From Sarcophilus harrisii (Eukaryota > Chordata > Mammalia > Dasyuromorphia > Dasyuridae), in assembly GCF_902635505.1 (NCBI RefSeq), contig NC_045432.1, positions 5,081,275 through 5,145,274 of the forward strand: 64,000 bases of DNA. The letters run 5' to 3'. Of the stretch, positions 22,001-37,000 are shown piece by piece; within the stretch, counting starts at the first letter, position 1; each line of letters begins with the position of its first letter. The position numbers and the translations under genes were made by a program. Under the pieces are notes generated by a model, which made no database searches, was not told the DNA's origin, and saw only the letters and a program-made list of their open reading frames with translations.

Positions 22001-25000
22001 TGTTCCCACTCTGGGAAGTCCCTATCCTGGATGGGGGTGGTGTGGCCGGGTGAGGGAGGAGGGAGGGGGGCCACGTGGGGATCCTCTAGTTCCGTTTCCC
22101 TGGCAGGCGCTGGTGTCGGAGAGGTGGAGGTAGTGATCCAAGATCCCACGGGGAAGAAGGGCACCGTGGAGCAGCAGCTGGAGGACAAGGGCAACAGCAC
22201 GTACAGATGTAGCTACAAGCCCACCCTGGAGGGAGTCTACACCATCTACGTCACCTTTGCCGGGATCCCCATTCCCCGGAGCCCATACACTGTCACCGTT
22301 GGGCAAGGTGAGTTCCTCCGATGCACGTCGTGCTCCCCACAAGGCCGGTCACCCTGTGCCGGGGATCCCGGGAGACTGACCGCCGTCCCAGGCACCGCTG
22401 CTCTGGCTGCCCTCATATCCCTCATCCCCGACCGCCCCATCCTGGAGAGGTCGGCACCATGGCGGGTGGGCCACGAGATCACTCTTCTTCTCCTCTTATT
22501 CACGGCTGCCTTGGGTCCCCCCTCCCTCTTTCCCTCTCCTCTTTTCCGTCCATCGCCTGTCTTTTCACTATTCTCGGCAAACTTGCTCTCCCTCCGTGGT
22601 TTGTTTCCTCTCTTCCGTCTGTCTCTTCATGCTTCCGTCTTCTCTGAAGACCTGGCTCCGGCTGCCTGGGAATCTCTGCTGAGCTCTGATCTCACCAAAG
22701 GGTGGACGGTACTTGAGCCCGCTTATTTCGGGGGGAGGGGGTAATGTTGGAAGGAGGAGGGCGGGGGGAGGGGGGGGCTCCCAGCACGTTACCACAGTAT
22801 CCCAGCTCTGGTAGTGCCGTAAGAAGCCGGAGCTCACACTCGCCATGAATTCCAGTCACCACTAGCTTGGCTTGGTCACTCCCTTTGGTGGGGCCCCCGT
22901 GCCGTGAGGGCATTGCACTTGACGATTGGTTGTTCTGGCACAGGATTACCACTTTCTCTTGCCTGATTCTTTGGGAAAAGAGGGTCCCGGGTCCAGGCTT
23001 TGGCAGGCGAGAACATAGTGTCAGAGCCGAGGCCTCGCCTTTGACCTTGGGCTACCTGGACTCGGGGTGTCTTTGCGGTTCCTCCGGTTCTCCAAATAGT
23101 GAAACCTCCCTTCTCTCCCCAGCCTGCAACCCCAGTGCCTGCCGGGCTGTGGGCCGAGGTTTGCAGCCCAAAGGTGTTCGAGTGAAAGAGACGGCCGACT
23201 TCAAAGTCTACACCAAAGGGGCGGGCAGTGGCGAGCTCAAGGTCGTCGTGAAGGGTCCCAGTAAGTCCGGTGCCAGATTGGGACTGGGGGGTATAGAGCT
23301 CGTGTCAGACACAACAGAGAAGAGTCTTGGGATGAGCTCACTGAAGACTTGTTGAAGGAGCACAGGATGTGCAGGTTTACCTCGGCATCCGTCTCTCAGA
23401 GGTAGACCACAGGCATTGTGGGACACCGGAGTTATATGATCTTTGAACAGCTGTCACGTGGAAGACAGACTGATTTTATTTGGTCTTAAAGGGCAGAGCC
23501 TTCCACACTAGGGGCTCCCTTAGAGCCGACGGCGGCTTACAGAGCCCACGCAAAAGGGAATGAACTCCCATCACAGAAGGCCCTGTCACTGGGCAGCCGG
23601 GTCGGCATGGGCTGGGGGCGGGCCCATCTGGGGTAGGAGGCCTCAGGCCACGTTCAGGTGGATGCTGAATTTACGAAGCCCCTTTCCCGCCCCTGGATGG
23701 GCCCGGATCTCTCCTCTCATCCCCACTCTCTTATGACCAAGGGTGCACATTTGCTGCGGCCGAGGCTGGGGAAACATCCTTGTCTTCTTCTGCCTGTTCC
23801 CTCCGTCTTCCGCAACACCACAGTGTTCGGATGTTTTCTGTCCCCGTCCCCCCCGTAGTTGTGTTATATTTGGATTGGGGGTTTATTTCCGGTCCTTCCT
23901 GTTGTTCTCCCCACCCCTGCTGGGAGCCAGAGCGGCTTCCAGTGAGTGGATGCTTCCGGTTAAAAGGACTGGTTTGTGAGTCCTTGTCCCCTCTGCCTGG
24001 CACTGAGAGTCCCTTTTGATCGATGACTCTGAACTAAGTGTTGTAGAAGGTCCCGGGGAAAGTAAGGTGCCTGCTTAGCCCTCCCTCTGGGGTTTACAGT
24101 CATGGTGGGGATAGGGGAAAGTCAGGACACCAACATAGATGACCCGTGTCGGACATCGCCTGTCTACGTCTGAGAGATGCAAAGCCATTTGCCATGTGAG
24201 GCTTGAAGTGGCTCTGGAAGGATTTCCTTTCCCAGAAAAAATTGGGGCTACTTTTAAGAATGAGACAAAGATAGCTGGGGGTGTGAGGAAAGCCCCCTTC
24301 CAGTATGTACACATCTGGAGGGCAAAGCACAGTCTCACAATTGAATTGAATTGTGGCCTGTGGGCCACAATTGAAGGGGGGAGAACAGTATTAGGAAAGA
24401 AGGCGGTGGGGGCAGCTAGGTAGTGCAGTGAATAGAGCCCTGCTCCTGCAGCAAGGAGGACCTGAGTTCAAACCTGGCCTTAACACTTCCTAGCTATGTG
24501 ACCCTGAAGAAGTCACTTAACCCCAGTTGGCTCACAAAAGAAAAAAAAGGTTTATATATATATATATAAAATAAGAAGGCTGGGGCAGACTGGGGGGCAG
24601 ACACGCAATGGACAAGCAGTTTTATCAAAACATCTTCTGGAGGCATCAGAATGGAAACCTCTGGAGAGCTAGGAAGAAGCCACTCGGCAATTTCCCAGAT
24701 ACTACCTGGGGCCTCTTCGGGAGGGAACACTGGGAAATGGGCTTCTTGAAATACTTTTTCACCTGTACTCTTCTCCCTTCCCCCCACAGAGGGTGAAGAA
24801 CGGGTGAAACAGAAAGATCTCGGAGATGGCGTTTATGGCTTTGAGTATTATCCCCCCGTCCCCGGCAACTACACAGTCACCATCACCTGGGGCGGTCAGA
24901 ACATCTCCCGGAGGTGAGGAAGGCTCCCTTTCCACTTCCAGTTGGGGGTGGGCCACCGACAGAATGGAAACCAAGCCATAGGCGGGAAGCCCCACAGCCC

Positions 25001-28000
25001 AAGAAATGATCCCCATATGGCGGGGCATTTTGTATACATCGTCTCCTTCGAGTTTTACTCCAAGCCTGGCAAATGGGGAAACCGAAGTTTGGGATGGCAG
25101 AGTGACTGCCCAGATTACAGAGCTAGCAAGTGTCAGAGGAGAGATCCCAAGCTAAAGTTTCCCGACTCGAAGATCAGCGGATGATCTTTTACACCCGACT
25201 GTGTCCCTCACATCTGGCCACAGTTTCTGCCCTTGTCACCCGGTGGCACGGCCATTCCCTTCCTCGAGCCTCAGTGTCCTCTTTGAAATAAAGTCTTCCC
25301 TGCTCATCTAGGGGGATGGGAGTAGGGGAGGGGGAGGAATTCGGTGCTTTTCTCAGAGTGCTGTGTATGTGTGTCCTCTCGATAGTCCCTTCGAAGTAAA
25401 GGTGGGCACGGAGTGTGGCAACCAGAAGGTTCGGGCCTGGGGCCCTGGCCTGGAGGGCGGTGTGGTCGGCAAGTCGGCCGACTTCGTGGTCGAGGCCATC
25501 GGGGATGACGTTGGTACCCTGGGTATGTCAGAAGGCACCTTCTTGGGGTGTGGGCAAAGAGGCCAGAAAATCACATGGACTCATGACAGGATGGTCTCCA
25601 GTCTAGCAGGGAATCGGGCACATCATATTTCTCTACTCGGTCCAGTGACTTCCCAATGGAGTGGGCAGGGTCCGGTGCCGGGTTCAGAGAAAGAAGAAAT
25701 GATTGGAGTCGGGGTGAGGGTGGGGTGGGAGAGTGAAAGACATGGCTTCAGATCCTGGCTCACTTGCTCTTTCTTGAGCAAGAGACTCGGGCTCTTGAAG
25801 GTCCCTTGGCATAATGAGAACTCGGAAGTAGTCTGCCTTGGGAGGCCTTTTGGGAGAAAGGCAGATCCACTGCTACTCCCTCCAGCCTCTCATTCAGTCG
25901 ACGTGCTGTCAATCCCCCAGGATTCTCAGTGGAAGGCCCCTCACAGGCAAAGATTGAGTGTGATGACCGGGGTGATGGTTCCTGTGACGTGCGCTATTGG
26001 CCACAGGAGGCTGGGGAGTACGCGGTCCACGTGCTCTGCAACAACGAAGACATCAAACTCAGTCCATTCATGGCCGACATCAAGACCGCGCCCAAGGACT
26101 TTTACCCAGAAAAGGTGAGGAAGGGCTGGGCCCCGAGAAGATGCCCGAGGCCAGTGCTGGGGACCGATGTTGCCCTGCAGCACGTGGGCATGGCCCGTGG
26201 CCTTTTGACTGCTGGGCTTCTCCTTACTCATCCGTCGCCCCCACCTGAAACTGCGCATGTGACGCAATCGTTTTGTCCTTTCTGGGCTCTCGGAAGAGCT
26301 CAAAGCTAGAGGGAGCTCGCTGCTTTGGAGAGAGTCCCAGACCGGTGGCCAGCTCAGTGGTCAGCTAGCAGTGCTCTCAGGCTGCTCCAGTTGCCCTTTT
26401 TGGTTGTATTACCCCTTTCCTTTCAGGAGGGAGGCACCGCTCCCTCTGTGTTGTTATTGGGGCATAGGGAGGTCAGTGCAAGGAGGTGGGATTGAGTTCG
26501 CCGAGCTTTACCCTACTGCATGAGGAGGACAGATTTTGGCTTGCCCGATGTGGGCCCGAAGAGTGACTGGAGATCCCTGGTTAAGTGGCTAGAGGAGACA
26601 GACTTCAGCGAGCCCCTCGTCCCTACGCCTGCCGGCTGGCTCTGGGCTGGCCCGTCGGGGGCAGGGCTCTGGGTCTGATGTCTCTGGGGCTTGGCTTTAG
26701 GTGAAAGCTCGAGGGCCGGGTCTGGAGAAGACCGGCGTGGCCATCAATAAGCCGGCCGAGTTCACCGTGGATGCCAAGAACGGGGGCAAGGCCCCTCTCA
26801 AAGTCCAAGTGCAGGTGAGACGGGGTTGAGAAGCATGGGGCTGCCGCAGGAGCCTCAAAACAGACTGGCTGAGCTCAGTTGCTTCTCCTCCCCTTTCAGG
26901 ACAGCGAGGGCTTCCCTGTGGATGTCACCGTGAAAGACAATGGCAACAACACCTTCAGCTGCTCCTATGTCCCCAAGAAAGCAGTCAAGCACACGGCTAT
27001 GATCTCTTGGGGAGGAGTCAACATCCCTAACAGCCCCTACCGGGTAAGCCTCCCTCCCCCATCTCTGCCCAGGCTGCAACTGGGGGCCTCAGCTGATGAA
27101 AAGAAACTAGGGAGGGTCGCTGACTTGGCAAGATCATGCAGGGGACAGCTGTGTTGTGTCCCAAGAGTCTGGGTTTAGAGCCAGAAGGGGCCGGAGTCCA
27201 GCCCCCTCCTATCCAGGTATTTGAGCTGGGGTCCTCTCCCACTCTGCTCCTGCTCCGCTGTAGTTCCCCTTTCACAGATGGGAAGCTCAGGCCCAGAAGA
27301 CCAACAGTTTCCTCAGCTTTGTCTGCCAGTATAGACGTTCCCGGCTGGAGCTTGCCAGTTCCTCTTGGGGCCGAGCCACTTGGATTTTTTTGTCTCGGCA
27401 GTGGCTACGTCACTGGTTCCTGTTGAGCTTGTGCCCATCCAGGAGCCTCACACACTCTATTTTTTCTCCTCTGAGCCCCATTACAAGGGAACCCTGTGAA
27501 CGTCAAGCTCTTAGTTTGTGCCGGGTCTTTAATGGCAGTCTCTACCCTTCCTCTTGGGGGTTGGCAACAAGTTAGAAGCAGATGAGTAAATGGAAGATAA
27601 ACTGATGAGGGGGGAGTGCTCATCCCCAGGATAGGGGTGAGGAGGACCCAAAGAGGTCCTTGGGAAGCATCAGCGGGGTCACAGGAAGACGGTTAAGGAT
27701 TTAAAGGAGAGTAGCCTAGATGAAGAAGGCGCATTCCTGCCTCCCTCTCTCTCCCTTCCCCCACCCCATGTCCACCTAGCGGCCAAAACAGTTTTCCTAT
27801 ATAAGGAATAAACAAGCCTGACTCCTTCTGCCCCTGGTTCAAAAATCCTCCATGAGGGGCTGTCTTCTGGAGACCCCCAGCTTGGTGAAATTGGCAGTTC
27901 AGGCTCTCGGGAGATGTATCCCGTAACCTATCTTCCAAGATTAATTTTCCCATGACTCTCCTCACCGACTCTACATTGTGACCAAATTGGCTTAGTGCCT

Positions 28001-31000
28001 GGAGGACACAGTCACCTCCCACCCTCATGTGTGCACAGGTGTTTCCCCCACCTGCCCCATGCATGGAGTGTGCCCCTATCTTTCTTCTTCCTCCCCTTCT
28101 TCATCTGAATTGCTTATCTTCCCCCTCTGTCTCCTTCTGTCTTTGTAGGTAAATGTGGGAGCAGGGAGCCATCCTAATAAGGTAAAAGTCTATGGGCCAG
28201 GAGTGGCCAAGACCGGTCTCAAGGCCCACGAGCCAACCTATTTCACTGTGGACTGCACTGAAGCTGGGCAGGGTGAGTGAGCTTGGGGATGGGGTGGGAA
28301 AGTAGCTTGGAGGCTTGTTGGGGAGCTATTGTAAGAATGAAGTAATTGGGAGCAGGGTGGAGTAGCTGGACTTCTTCCCCTTTGAAGATTTCCTTGTTCA
28401 TCACTCTGACCTTCAATTGGGTCTCTCAGGGACAAAAGTAAAGGGCCAGAGGGAATGCCATGAGAAGCTTCTGTTCTCTAAGGCTCCATATTTCCCTAGA
28501 CCTGAGGGAAAGTAAGCCTGAAGGGGAAGCCCTGGCTTCTGCCTCTTTGGCCCAGGTTACCAAATGAGAGGGAATTCAGAGTCGTTTCTAGTGTGGCCTC
28601 GGTCTAACCGGAGGCCAGGGGACAGGGCTGGCCGATACCGTTCTAATCTTCTCCCTCGCCTCATTCCAGGTGATGTCAGCATTGGCATCAAGTGTGCCCC
28701 AGGAGTGGTGGGGCCAGCTGAGGCGGATATTGACTTTGACATCATTCGAAATGACAATGACACCTTCACAGTCAAGTACACCCCTCGGGGGGCAGGCAGC
28801 TACACCATCATGGTTCTGTTTGCCAACCAGGTAAGAGATACCAGTGGCCTCGAGCTCACATCTAAGCAGCCTTTCCAGATTTTTCTCTCCCTCTTCCCTC
28901 TATCTGGCCCCACTCGTTGAATGCATTATTTTTTTCTCCTTTTTAAACTTTTTCGAATCTCCTCTCACACCCCACCCCAAGTAAAACTCCAGATACAAAC
29001 CGACCCTATCTGACAGAGTATGTGCCATTCTGTACCAGCGGTCCTCTCCTCTCTCCCCCTCCCCCCCGCCGAGAGGAAAGATTCGATTTCTGTTTGCCAA
29101 AAACCCCTCCTTTTCTCCTGTGTTCTTGCAAGAAACGAATTCGTTACCGAACTGTAGTTCTTTACCTACATCTGTGTAGCTCTGTCCTCGAAACCCCCAA
29201 AGAGTGGCTTCTTTTTGCTTTCCTAAATCTGAACCTGTGGGCAGGGGAGGCAGAGACTCCAGGGGGGCCCCTGGAGACCTGAGGGAGGTTCTTACCACTC
29301 CACATCTTGTTCCTTTCTAGGCCACACCCACCAGCCCCATTCGAATCAAGGTGGACCCTGCCCACGATGCCAGCAAAGTGAAGGCTGAAGGCCCCGGACT
29401 GAGCAGGAATGGTGAGTGGCTGGGGTAGGCGGGATCTGGCAGTCCCGGGAGGGAAGGACCGGTCCCACCAGTCTCTGCCTCCTGCCCCCTCGGCTGTGTC
29501 CCCTGGGCAGGGCATCCGCCAGCATGTTGATGTTAGCTCGGCTAACGGGAAGGGATGGAAGGAAGGCAGCCCTGGGGCAGAGGAGGGGATCGTGTCCCCA
29601 AGAATCCCATCTAAGGAATAGTACTAAGGGAGTTGCAGCCGTCCCGGCCGTCCCGTGACACTGCTTCTCTCATCAGGCGTGGAACTTGGCAAACCCACCC
29701 ACTTCACTGTCAACGCCAAGCCGGCGGGAAAAGCCAAGCTGGATGTCCAGTTCACAGGCCCAGCCAAGGGAGAAGCTGTTCGGGATTTCGATGTCATTGA
29801 TCACCATGACAACACTTATACTGTCAAATACGTCCCTTTGCAGCAGGTAAGCCCTGTGTGCTCTGGCCCAAGGGCCTCTGGGGATGGCAGGCCAGCTCTC
29901 AGTCCCGCCCTTAACCACCCGAAGGATGTGTGGCCAGACCGAATCCTAAGCAGTCGTTTTAGTTGTTTTCACATTTGCTTTTGGATTCCAAACTCGACCA
30001 ATTTCAGCAAAGGTGAATGAGGACTGTAAGCAATTAATTGCCTAAGTGCTCAATTGAGCGCACTTATTAGGCACTGTGCTGTGCAACGAGGCGGCGGTAA
30101 CAGAACAGTCCTTGACTGGGAGCCGAGACCCCCAAGACTGTGTGGGAAAGGAGCCCCTTAAGGGCTTCCTACTTGGTTTTGTCCAAGGTGGGAGGCCAAG
30201 AGAGAGAACATAATTGGCCCGAGATCAGCTCGTGAGTGATGGGCAGAGCAAGGGCCAATACGCAAACCTCTTGGTTTTGTGCCGTGTTTCCCAGCAGGTC
30301 ATGGGGCTTCTGACATAAGAAATAGAGAAGTCCCCTTTCCCCCTCAGAGCTTAGCAGACAGGAACTAAGGGCTGAGTATTGCCATCTCCCTTCCTCCAAT
30401 CCAGGGCAACATGGGTGTGAACGTGACCTATGGAGGGGACCATATCCCCAAGAGTCCCTTCTCTGTGGGTGTGGTCCAAACCTTGGACCTCAGCAAGATC
30501 AAGGTGTCCGGCTTAGGAGACAGTGAGTACTCGAGGAGGGCTGGCCGGCCGGTCCTTTACCCCCACCCGAGGATTCCCATCCTCCGAAACCTTGCTCTCT
30601 CAGGCGCTGCATGTGTGTACTTTGGGGGGAGGCTGGGCTTCCTTCCCCTTCCCCTCCCATGGTCACAGGTGGGCATTGGGGGGGGGGGGGGGAGGGAGTC
30701 GCAGCTCTGCTCCCGAGCTTTGTTTGGCATGCGTGTGTGTTGCCGGGCGTGGGTGTCATCGTGCGCACGCAGACATCCCAGTCACACGGTGACTGTTCCC
30801 CGCAGAAGTGGAAGTCGGCAAAGACCAGGAATTCACAGTCAAGGCCAAGGGAGCAGGGGGCCAGGGCAAGGTGGCGTCTAAGATCACGGGCCCTTCTGGC
30901 AAGGCGGTCCCCTGCAAGGTGGAGCCAGGCCTGAACGCAGACAACAGTGTGGTCAAGTTCATCCCCCGAGAAGAGGGCCCCTATGAAGTGGAGGTGACCT

Positions 31001-34000
31001 ATGACGGCGTTCCCGTCCCCGGGAGCCCTTTCCCGGTGGAGGCCGTGCCACCGACCAATCCCACTAAGGTACTGAGCTCAATTGACGAAAGGGCCTCTGG
31101 GAAGCCACGTGGCACCGCGCTTTGCTGGCATAATAGGTCTCAAACTCCCAGGACCCTACTAAGTGCCAAGACCTGGACACATAAAGGAAGCAAAAGCCAG
31201 TCCCTGCCCTTGAGGAGGTCACATTCTAATGGGGTGATAGCTTGTGAATAGATACACACCCAGTGAATGAAAGGTCACGGCAAGGGAAAGGCAAGGCCTC
31301 CTGTGGAAGGTGGGGTGGGAGTAGAGGCTGGAGGCTGGGGAAGGAGCAGAGGATTCTGGAGAGGACAGCCCCCCCCCCGTGGACCAGAAGAGCAGGCTTG
31401 TCTGTGTAGGTAATACAGGGAGACTGGAGAGGTAGAAGAAGGTGGGTAGGGAATGCCCGATGGAAGTGCTTCCATCCGATCCCGGAGATGATCGCACGCC
31501 ACTGGCATTGGGTGAGCTGGGCAGCCTAAGGGCGGACGGTCTGGACTGGGGAAGATGGGAATGGCAGGCAGACCCCCCCCCCCCAGCCCCCAACTGCCAG
31601 GAGGCTGTTGCCACAATCCAGAGGGTGGCAGGGTCAGGAGAGAGAACGGGGTGCATCCAAGAGGTGCTACGGAGGTGAGACAGCTGGGCATTGGCAGCAG
31701 CTTCAACCTGAGGGGGTGACACTGAGATTTTGAGCCTGAGCCACTGGGGCGTCATCGTCTTTGACAGTGACATGAAAGGGTTCATTCTGGGGCAAGCTCA
31801 ATTCTGGACTCATTGGTTTTGAGATACCTACGTGACCCTTAGGAAGTAGCACAGGGAGTGGAGTGCTGGGCCAGAGGTCAGGAGGACCCGAGTTCAAATC
31901 CAGCCTCAGACACTTTCTAGCTGTTGTGATTTCTAGGCAAATCGCTTCACCCTATTTGCCTCAATTTCCTCATCTGTAAAATTAAAGCAGAAAAGGCCAA
32001 CCCCTCCAGTATCCCCGCCAAGAAAACCCCAAAGGGGGTCATGGAGAGGCAGACAGAACCGAAAAACAACATGATATCCACTCCAAGGTGTTCCTTAGGT
32101 AGTTGGGGACAATCAGTGTGAAGGAGAGAGGTGAGGACTGGAAAAAGGTAGGTCTGAGAATCATCAGATTAGTGATGATTAAACCTATGGGAGCCCATGA
32201 GCTCCCCAACGGAAGGAGGTCAGAGGGAGGAGAGAAGAGGACCCAGAATAGAAGCTGGGCGACATTTACAGGTAGAGGGTGTGATCTGGAAGAGGATCCA
32301 GAAGGAGCAGTCGGAGAAGTAGGAGGAAAACTAGGAGAGGGGATGTCCCCAAGCCTTGGAGAGAAGGGGGTTTCCAGAAGGGGGGAAGCAGGCCAAGTGT
32401 CCGAGTCCGCAGAATCGGGAAAAGGCTTTGGGATTTGCCAACCAAGAGGTTATTGGGAACTTTGGGGAGGGTGGCTTTGGTGGAATGGCGATTGTAGAGC
32501 ATCAGCAAGAGACAGTAGACGGCCCTTCCCAGAGAGCTGAACTGCCAAAGAGAGGACAGTTAGCCAGGATGGACGATTCAAGCCGAGGTTTTGGAGAATG
32601 GGGGAGACCCCGGTGTCTTCATAGGCAACACTATGACTGACTACTTCTAGTCTCCCCCAGCATCAGTCCCGTTAGCCGGTCCTTACTGAGCCAGAGCACC
32701 CCCCTTTTCCTCCAATAACCCCAAGGTTCCCGGGCTGTTTGGGGAGCATGGAGGTTACAGGTCTGTAGGAGTAATACCCCAGCACCTTGCAGATAAGAGA
32801 GCAGCCCCTTTCTCTCATGATAGATCATGGTGGTGGAGGTTCATTTAGGACTTCTGCAGGCCCACGTGGGGCCCTTCTATGCCATACTTGCCATACTCGA
32901 TTCCATTTATGGCTGAGGAGGTGGGCCTAAAGAGTCAGCTGCTCTTCCAGATTAGGGCCAGGCCTAGAGGCGGCCCTCTTCCGGCCACGTTCTCACCACC
33001 GGTGAAGGTTGTGCAGTGTTGTGGGGCCAGCTTCCCGCCCTGCCTCACCCTTCCCTGCCTCACTCCCCCTTTCCCCTTTGCTTCCGTGTAGGTGAAAGCC
33101 TTCGGACCTGGACTGAAGGGAGGCAGCGCCGGCTCCCCGGCCCCCTTCACAATCGATACCAAGGGCGCAGGCACAGGAGGCCTCGGGCTGACGGTCGAGG
33201 GGCCGTGTGAAGCCAAAATCGAGTGTCTGGACAATGGGGATGGCACCTGTTCCGTGTCCTACCTGCCCACAGAACCCGGGGATTACAACATCAACATACT
33301 CTTTGCCGACACCCACATCCCAGGCTCCCCCTTCAAGGCCCACGTGGCCCCCTGTTTTGACCCCTCCAAGGTCAAGTGCTCCGGGCCTGGGCTGGAGCGT
33401 GCCACAGCGGGTGAAGCGGGTCAGTTTCACGTGGACTGCTCCAATGCTGGGAGTGCGGAGCTCACCATCGAAATCAGCTCGGACGCGGGCATGCAGGCGG
33501 AGGTGCACATCCAAGACAACGGGGACGGCACCTACACTATCACCTACATCCCTCTCTACCCCGGGGTCTACACCATCACCATCAAATACGGCGGCCAGAT
33601 GGTCCCCAACTTTCCCAGCAAGCTCCTGGTGGAGCCAGCAGTCGACACTACCGGTGTCAAGTGCTACGGGCCCGGTGTGGAGGGCAAAGGTGAGCCCGTG
33701 TCCCTGGACAGCTTGCTGCCCTCCCTCCCGGGGTCGGCCCAGGAAGCTGATTTGCCAGGTTAGGGCCAGCTGGGGAGTGTCCAGAGGAGAACAGAGTATG
33801 CTGAAAGGCAGCGGTTCCTGAAGGAAGGCCCTAAAGGGGGCAGGGCAGGTTGGGGCACTTGACGGCTGTTTTTGAAGGGAAGAGGCTTTTGAGGAAGAGG
33901 CTTGAGCCATGCAGACAGAGCCCAGGAGCCAAGGCAGGTGGGGAGGGAGCAGCGCTTAGTTCTGGAGAGCCCCGGCCCAGTTCAGTATCAGGACAGTCCC

Positions 34001-37000
34001 AGCACGGACTGGGCTCCTCTTCAGCGCAGGTTTTCACCCCCTGGGCCTCTTCTGCATTGGAACAGAAATTAGGCCAGTCTAGAAGATAGTTATCAAGGTT
34101 CTGGGCCCTTAAGCTGGCCCTCGTCTGCTTTGCACCCATCGGTTCTTGGGTTCTTGTTCTGGGAGCTGCCGGAGACCTTGACTGCCCGCCGGTGCCCCCG
34201 ACATCGTGTCGAGCCAGGACCTCTGAGTCCAAGCCTATTTTTCCCAATTACATCTAAATCAATTTTTAACGTTCATTTTCACAAATTTTGAGCTTCAAAT
34301 ATTCCTTCCTCCCCGCTCTCCTCTGTCCTTCTAAAATGCCAAGCACTTTGATATGGGTTATGTGCGTGCGACTACAGAAAACCTCTCCCCACCAGTTATA
34401 TGGGGAAAGAAGAAATAGACCAAAGGAAACGATAGTGCTACAGCCCCCTGTGCGCGCCGAGTCCATTCCGTCTCTGCTGTGGGTGCATTTTCCATCCCGT
34501 CCGACTCCAGACCCGGCTTAGCCGCTGGCAAGTTGGGGAACGGACGTTGCGGATCCGCTTGGATCTGAGCTTTCCACCTGCTCCCTCATCTGGAGGAACT
34601 TAGACTACCTTGGTTTCTGTTCCATTACGGTTGGGAATTGAGACATGGAGACACGGAGTGTAGACTCAGACCCTCCGGTGGGCTTGATGGGGCAAAGGTT
34701 GGACTTAGAAACTTGGAGGGAAGTAGGTGAACTTGAGAATCTCATCCTTCCCAGTGAGGGAACCCCTTGGCCCATGTTAGTGGGCGCATTAGCCCAGGCA
34801 GCTGAGCCCTGCCCACTCTTGCCATCTCAGTTCCGTAACCTAGAGCTCCTCGCTTAGGCCTGGAAGTCGGGAGGTCTAGCCGCTCTTAATATTGCCCTGC
34901 CCATTGACCAGGGCACAACCCTGCCTTACTTTTCCCCAGTGGCAGTGCTCAGGGCATAAGGGACACCTACGTGCTTAAAAGAGGGACTTTCCCACCACAG
35001 CTGCTGAGCGATGGACAACAGTGGGCGGGCATGTAACCCTGGACCGCCCCCCTCTATCCGGCCAGGGCCCTCCGCCTCCCCTTGCACGATCCACTTCACC
35101 TCCGTGGCAGGAGTGATGGGACCGGCTCTGTTTGTTTTTAACCTCAGTGAAAGCTGCCTCAGGGCAAGGCGAGAGATGGCGGCTCCCTGCTTCTGACACA
35201 GAGAGAGCTTGAGGGCCCCAGTAGCCCTCCCCTAACGGTTCCTCACTCTTTTTCAGGGGTGTTCCGAGAGGCCACCACGGAGTTCAGCGTGGACGCTCGG
35301 GCCCTCACCAAGGCTGGGGGTCCCCACATCAAGACACGTGTCGCTAATCCATCAGGCAACCTGACTGATGCTTACATCCAGGACAACGGAGATGGAACCT
35401 ACAAAGTTGAATATACACCTTATGAGGAAGGTAAAGTGAGAGGGTCTGTGAGTCCCTCTGGGAAAGGGACAAGACGAGGCGGTGCAGCTTTCTCCAAAAG
35501 GGCCCGGGGCCCGAGCGATGGAGGTTTCTCCAGACTCACCCGCTGCTTCCTTCTCCCCTTGACTCAGGGGTCCATTCAGTAGATGTGACCTATGATGGCA
35601 GCCCTGTACCCAGCAGCCCCTTCCGAGTGTCTGTGACCGAGGGCTGTGACCCATCCCGAGTACGTGTCCACGGGCCAGGCATCCAGAGTGGTACCACCAA
35701 CCAGCCCAACAAATTCACTGTGGAGACCAGGTACGGGGCACAGTCCCGGTGGGCCTGGACGGTGGAGGTGGGGAAGAGGCTGTGGTCCTGTGGAAGGTAG
35801 ACACTGTTTCTTTGGGGGCCTCCAGGGGCGCAGGCACAGGGGGCCTCGGGCTGGCCGTGGAAGGCCCATCGGAGGCCAAAATGTCCTGCATGGACAATAA
35901 GGATGGCAGCTGCTCCGTGGAGTACGTGCCTTATGAGGCAGGCACCTACAACCTCAACGTCACCTATGGTGGCCACCAAGTGCCAGGTAATAGGAGCTAC
36001 GTTTAAAGCGCGTGTCTGAAAAACTCTGGGGCATTGGGGTCTCACGAGTACAGCGTGGGGGGATGGGGCTTCCGGGCCCACCTCAGACCTTGTGGCGGCT
36101 ACGTGGTTCATTTAAGAGGGGCCTAGATAAACTGGAGAGCCGGCCACTAGAGATGGGCAGAGAACGGCCACAGTCTGGGCATACGTAAGGCACTTGGGTA
36201 GAAGAGGGCAAAGAAGATTTAAGTGCAAATGGGACTGCCATCTTGAGTTCTTTCAAGAGCTGACTTAAATGGTTCCTGGAAGCTCAAAAGCTAAATTAGG
36301 GCCTTTCTGATGCCAGTGGGAGCCCTGGAGGCCTTCTGACCCAGAGATTCTGGGCGTCTGCCACACTCTGTGGGGAGGAGGAGGGAGGTCAGCTGGGGCA
36401 CGGAAGCGAGGGACCTAGTCTTGCCATCCGGCCCTGGGTTCTGATGCCTTCCCTCACCCTTTCTGGGCCTCTCGCCATGCCCCCAACAGGCAGCCCCTTC
36501 AAGGTTCCTGTGCATGACGTCACCGACTCCTCCAAGGTGAAGTGCTCAGGGCCCGGACTGAGCCCTGGGGTGGTCCGAGCCAACGTCCCTCAGTCCTTCC
36601 AGGTCGACACCAGTAAGGCGGGCGTAGCCCCGCTCCAGGTCAAGGTGCAGGGGCCGAAGGGTAAGTGACTAAGCAGCCACCTTCTTGGTGGAGGCGGGGG
36701 TTGCATAGTGCCCACTGCCACGGTACGGGAAGGGCTCCAAGGCAGGGGCTTAAGTGACCGGGTGTCATAAGGAAGGAAGCCAGCATTTATTAAGTTCTTA
36801 CCAGGTGCCGGTGCTCTGCTTTGTAAATAGTACTTCATTGCTCACCAGAACAACCCTGAGAGCCCCGATGCATTTTTTGCAGATGAGGGAACTGAGGCAG
36901 AGAAGGGTTATGACTTGTCCAGGAACCCGGCTAGTAAGTGTCTGAGCCAGAATGAAATTCAGGTGTTTGTGACTTCAGGCTCAGCACTCTATCCTCCGTG

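Noticed and set aside
27796-27806. CCTATATAAGG as a third CArG box
   Set aside because: It has seven A/T bases between CC and GG, one too many, and lies at an old L2 copy.
32993-33910. A 305-codon open frame antisense to FLNA coding exon 21
   Set aside because: Mirror of a long GC-rich coding exon; the + strand matches filamin A exactly.
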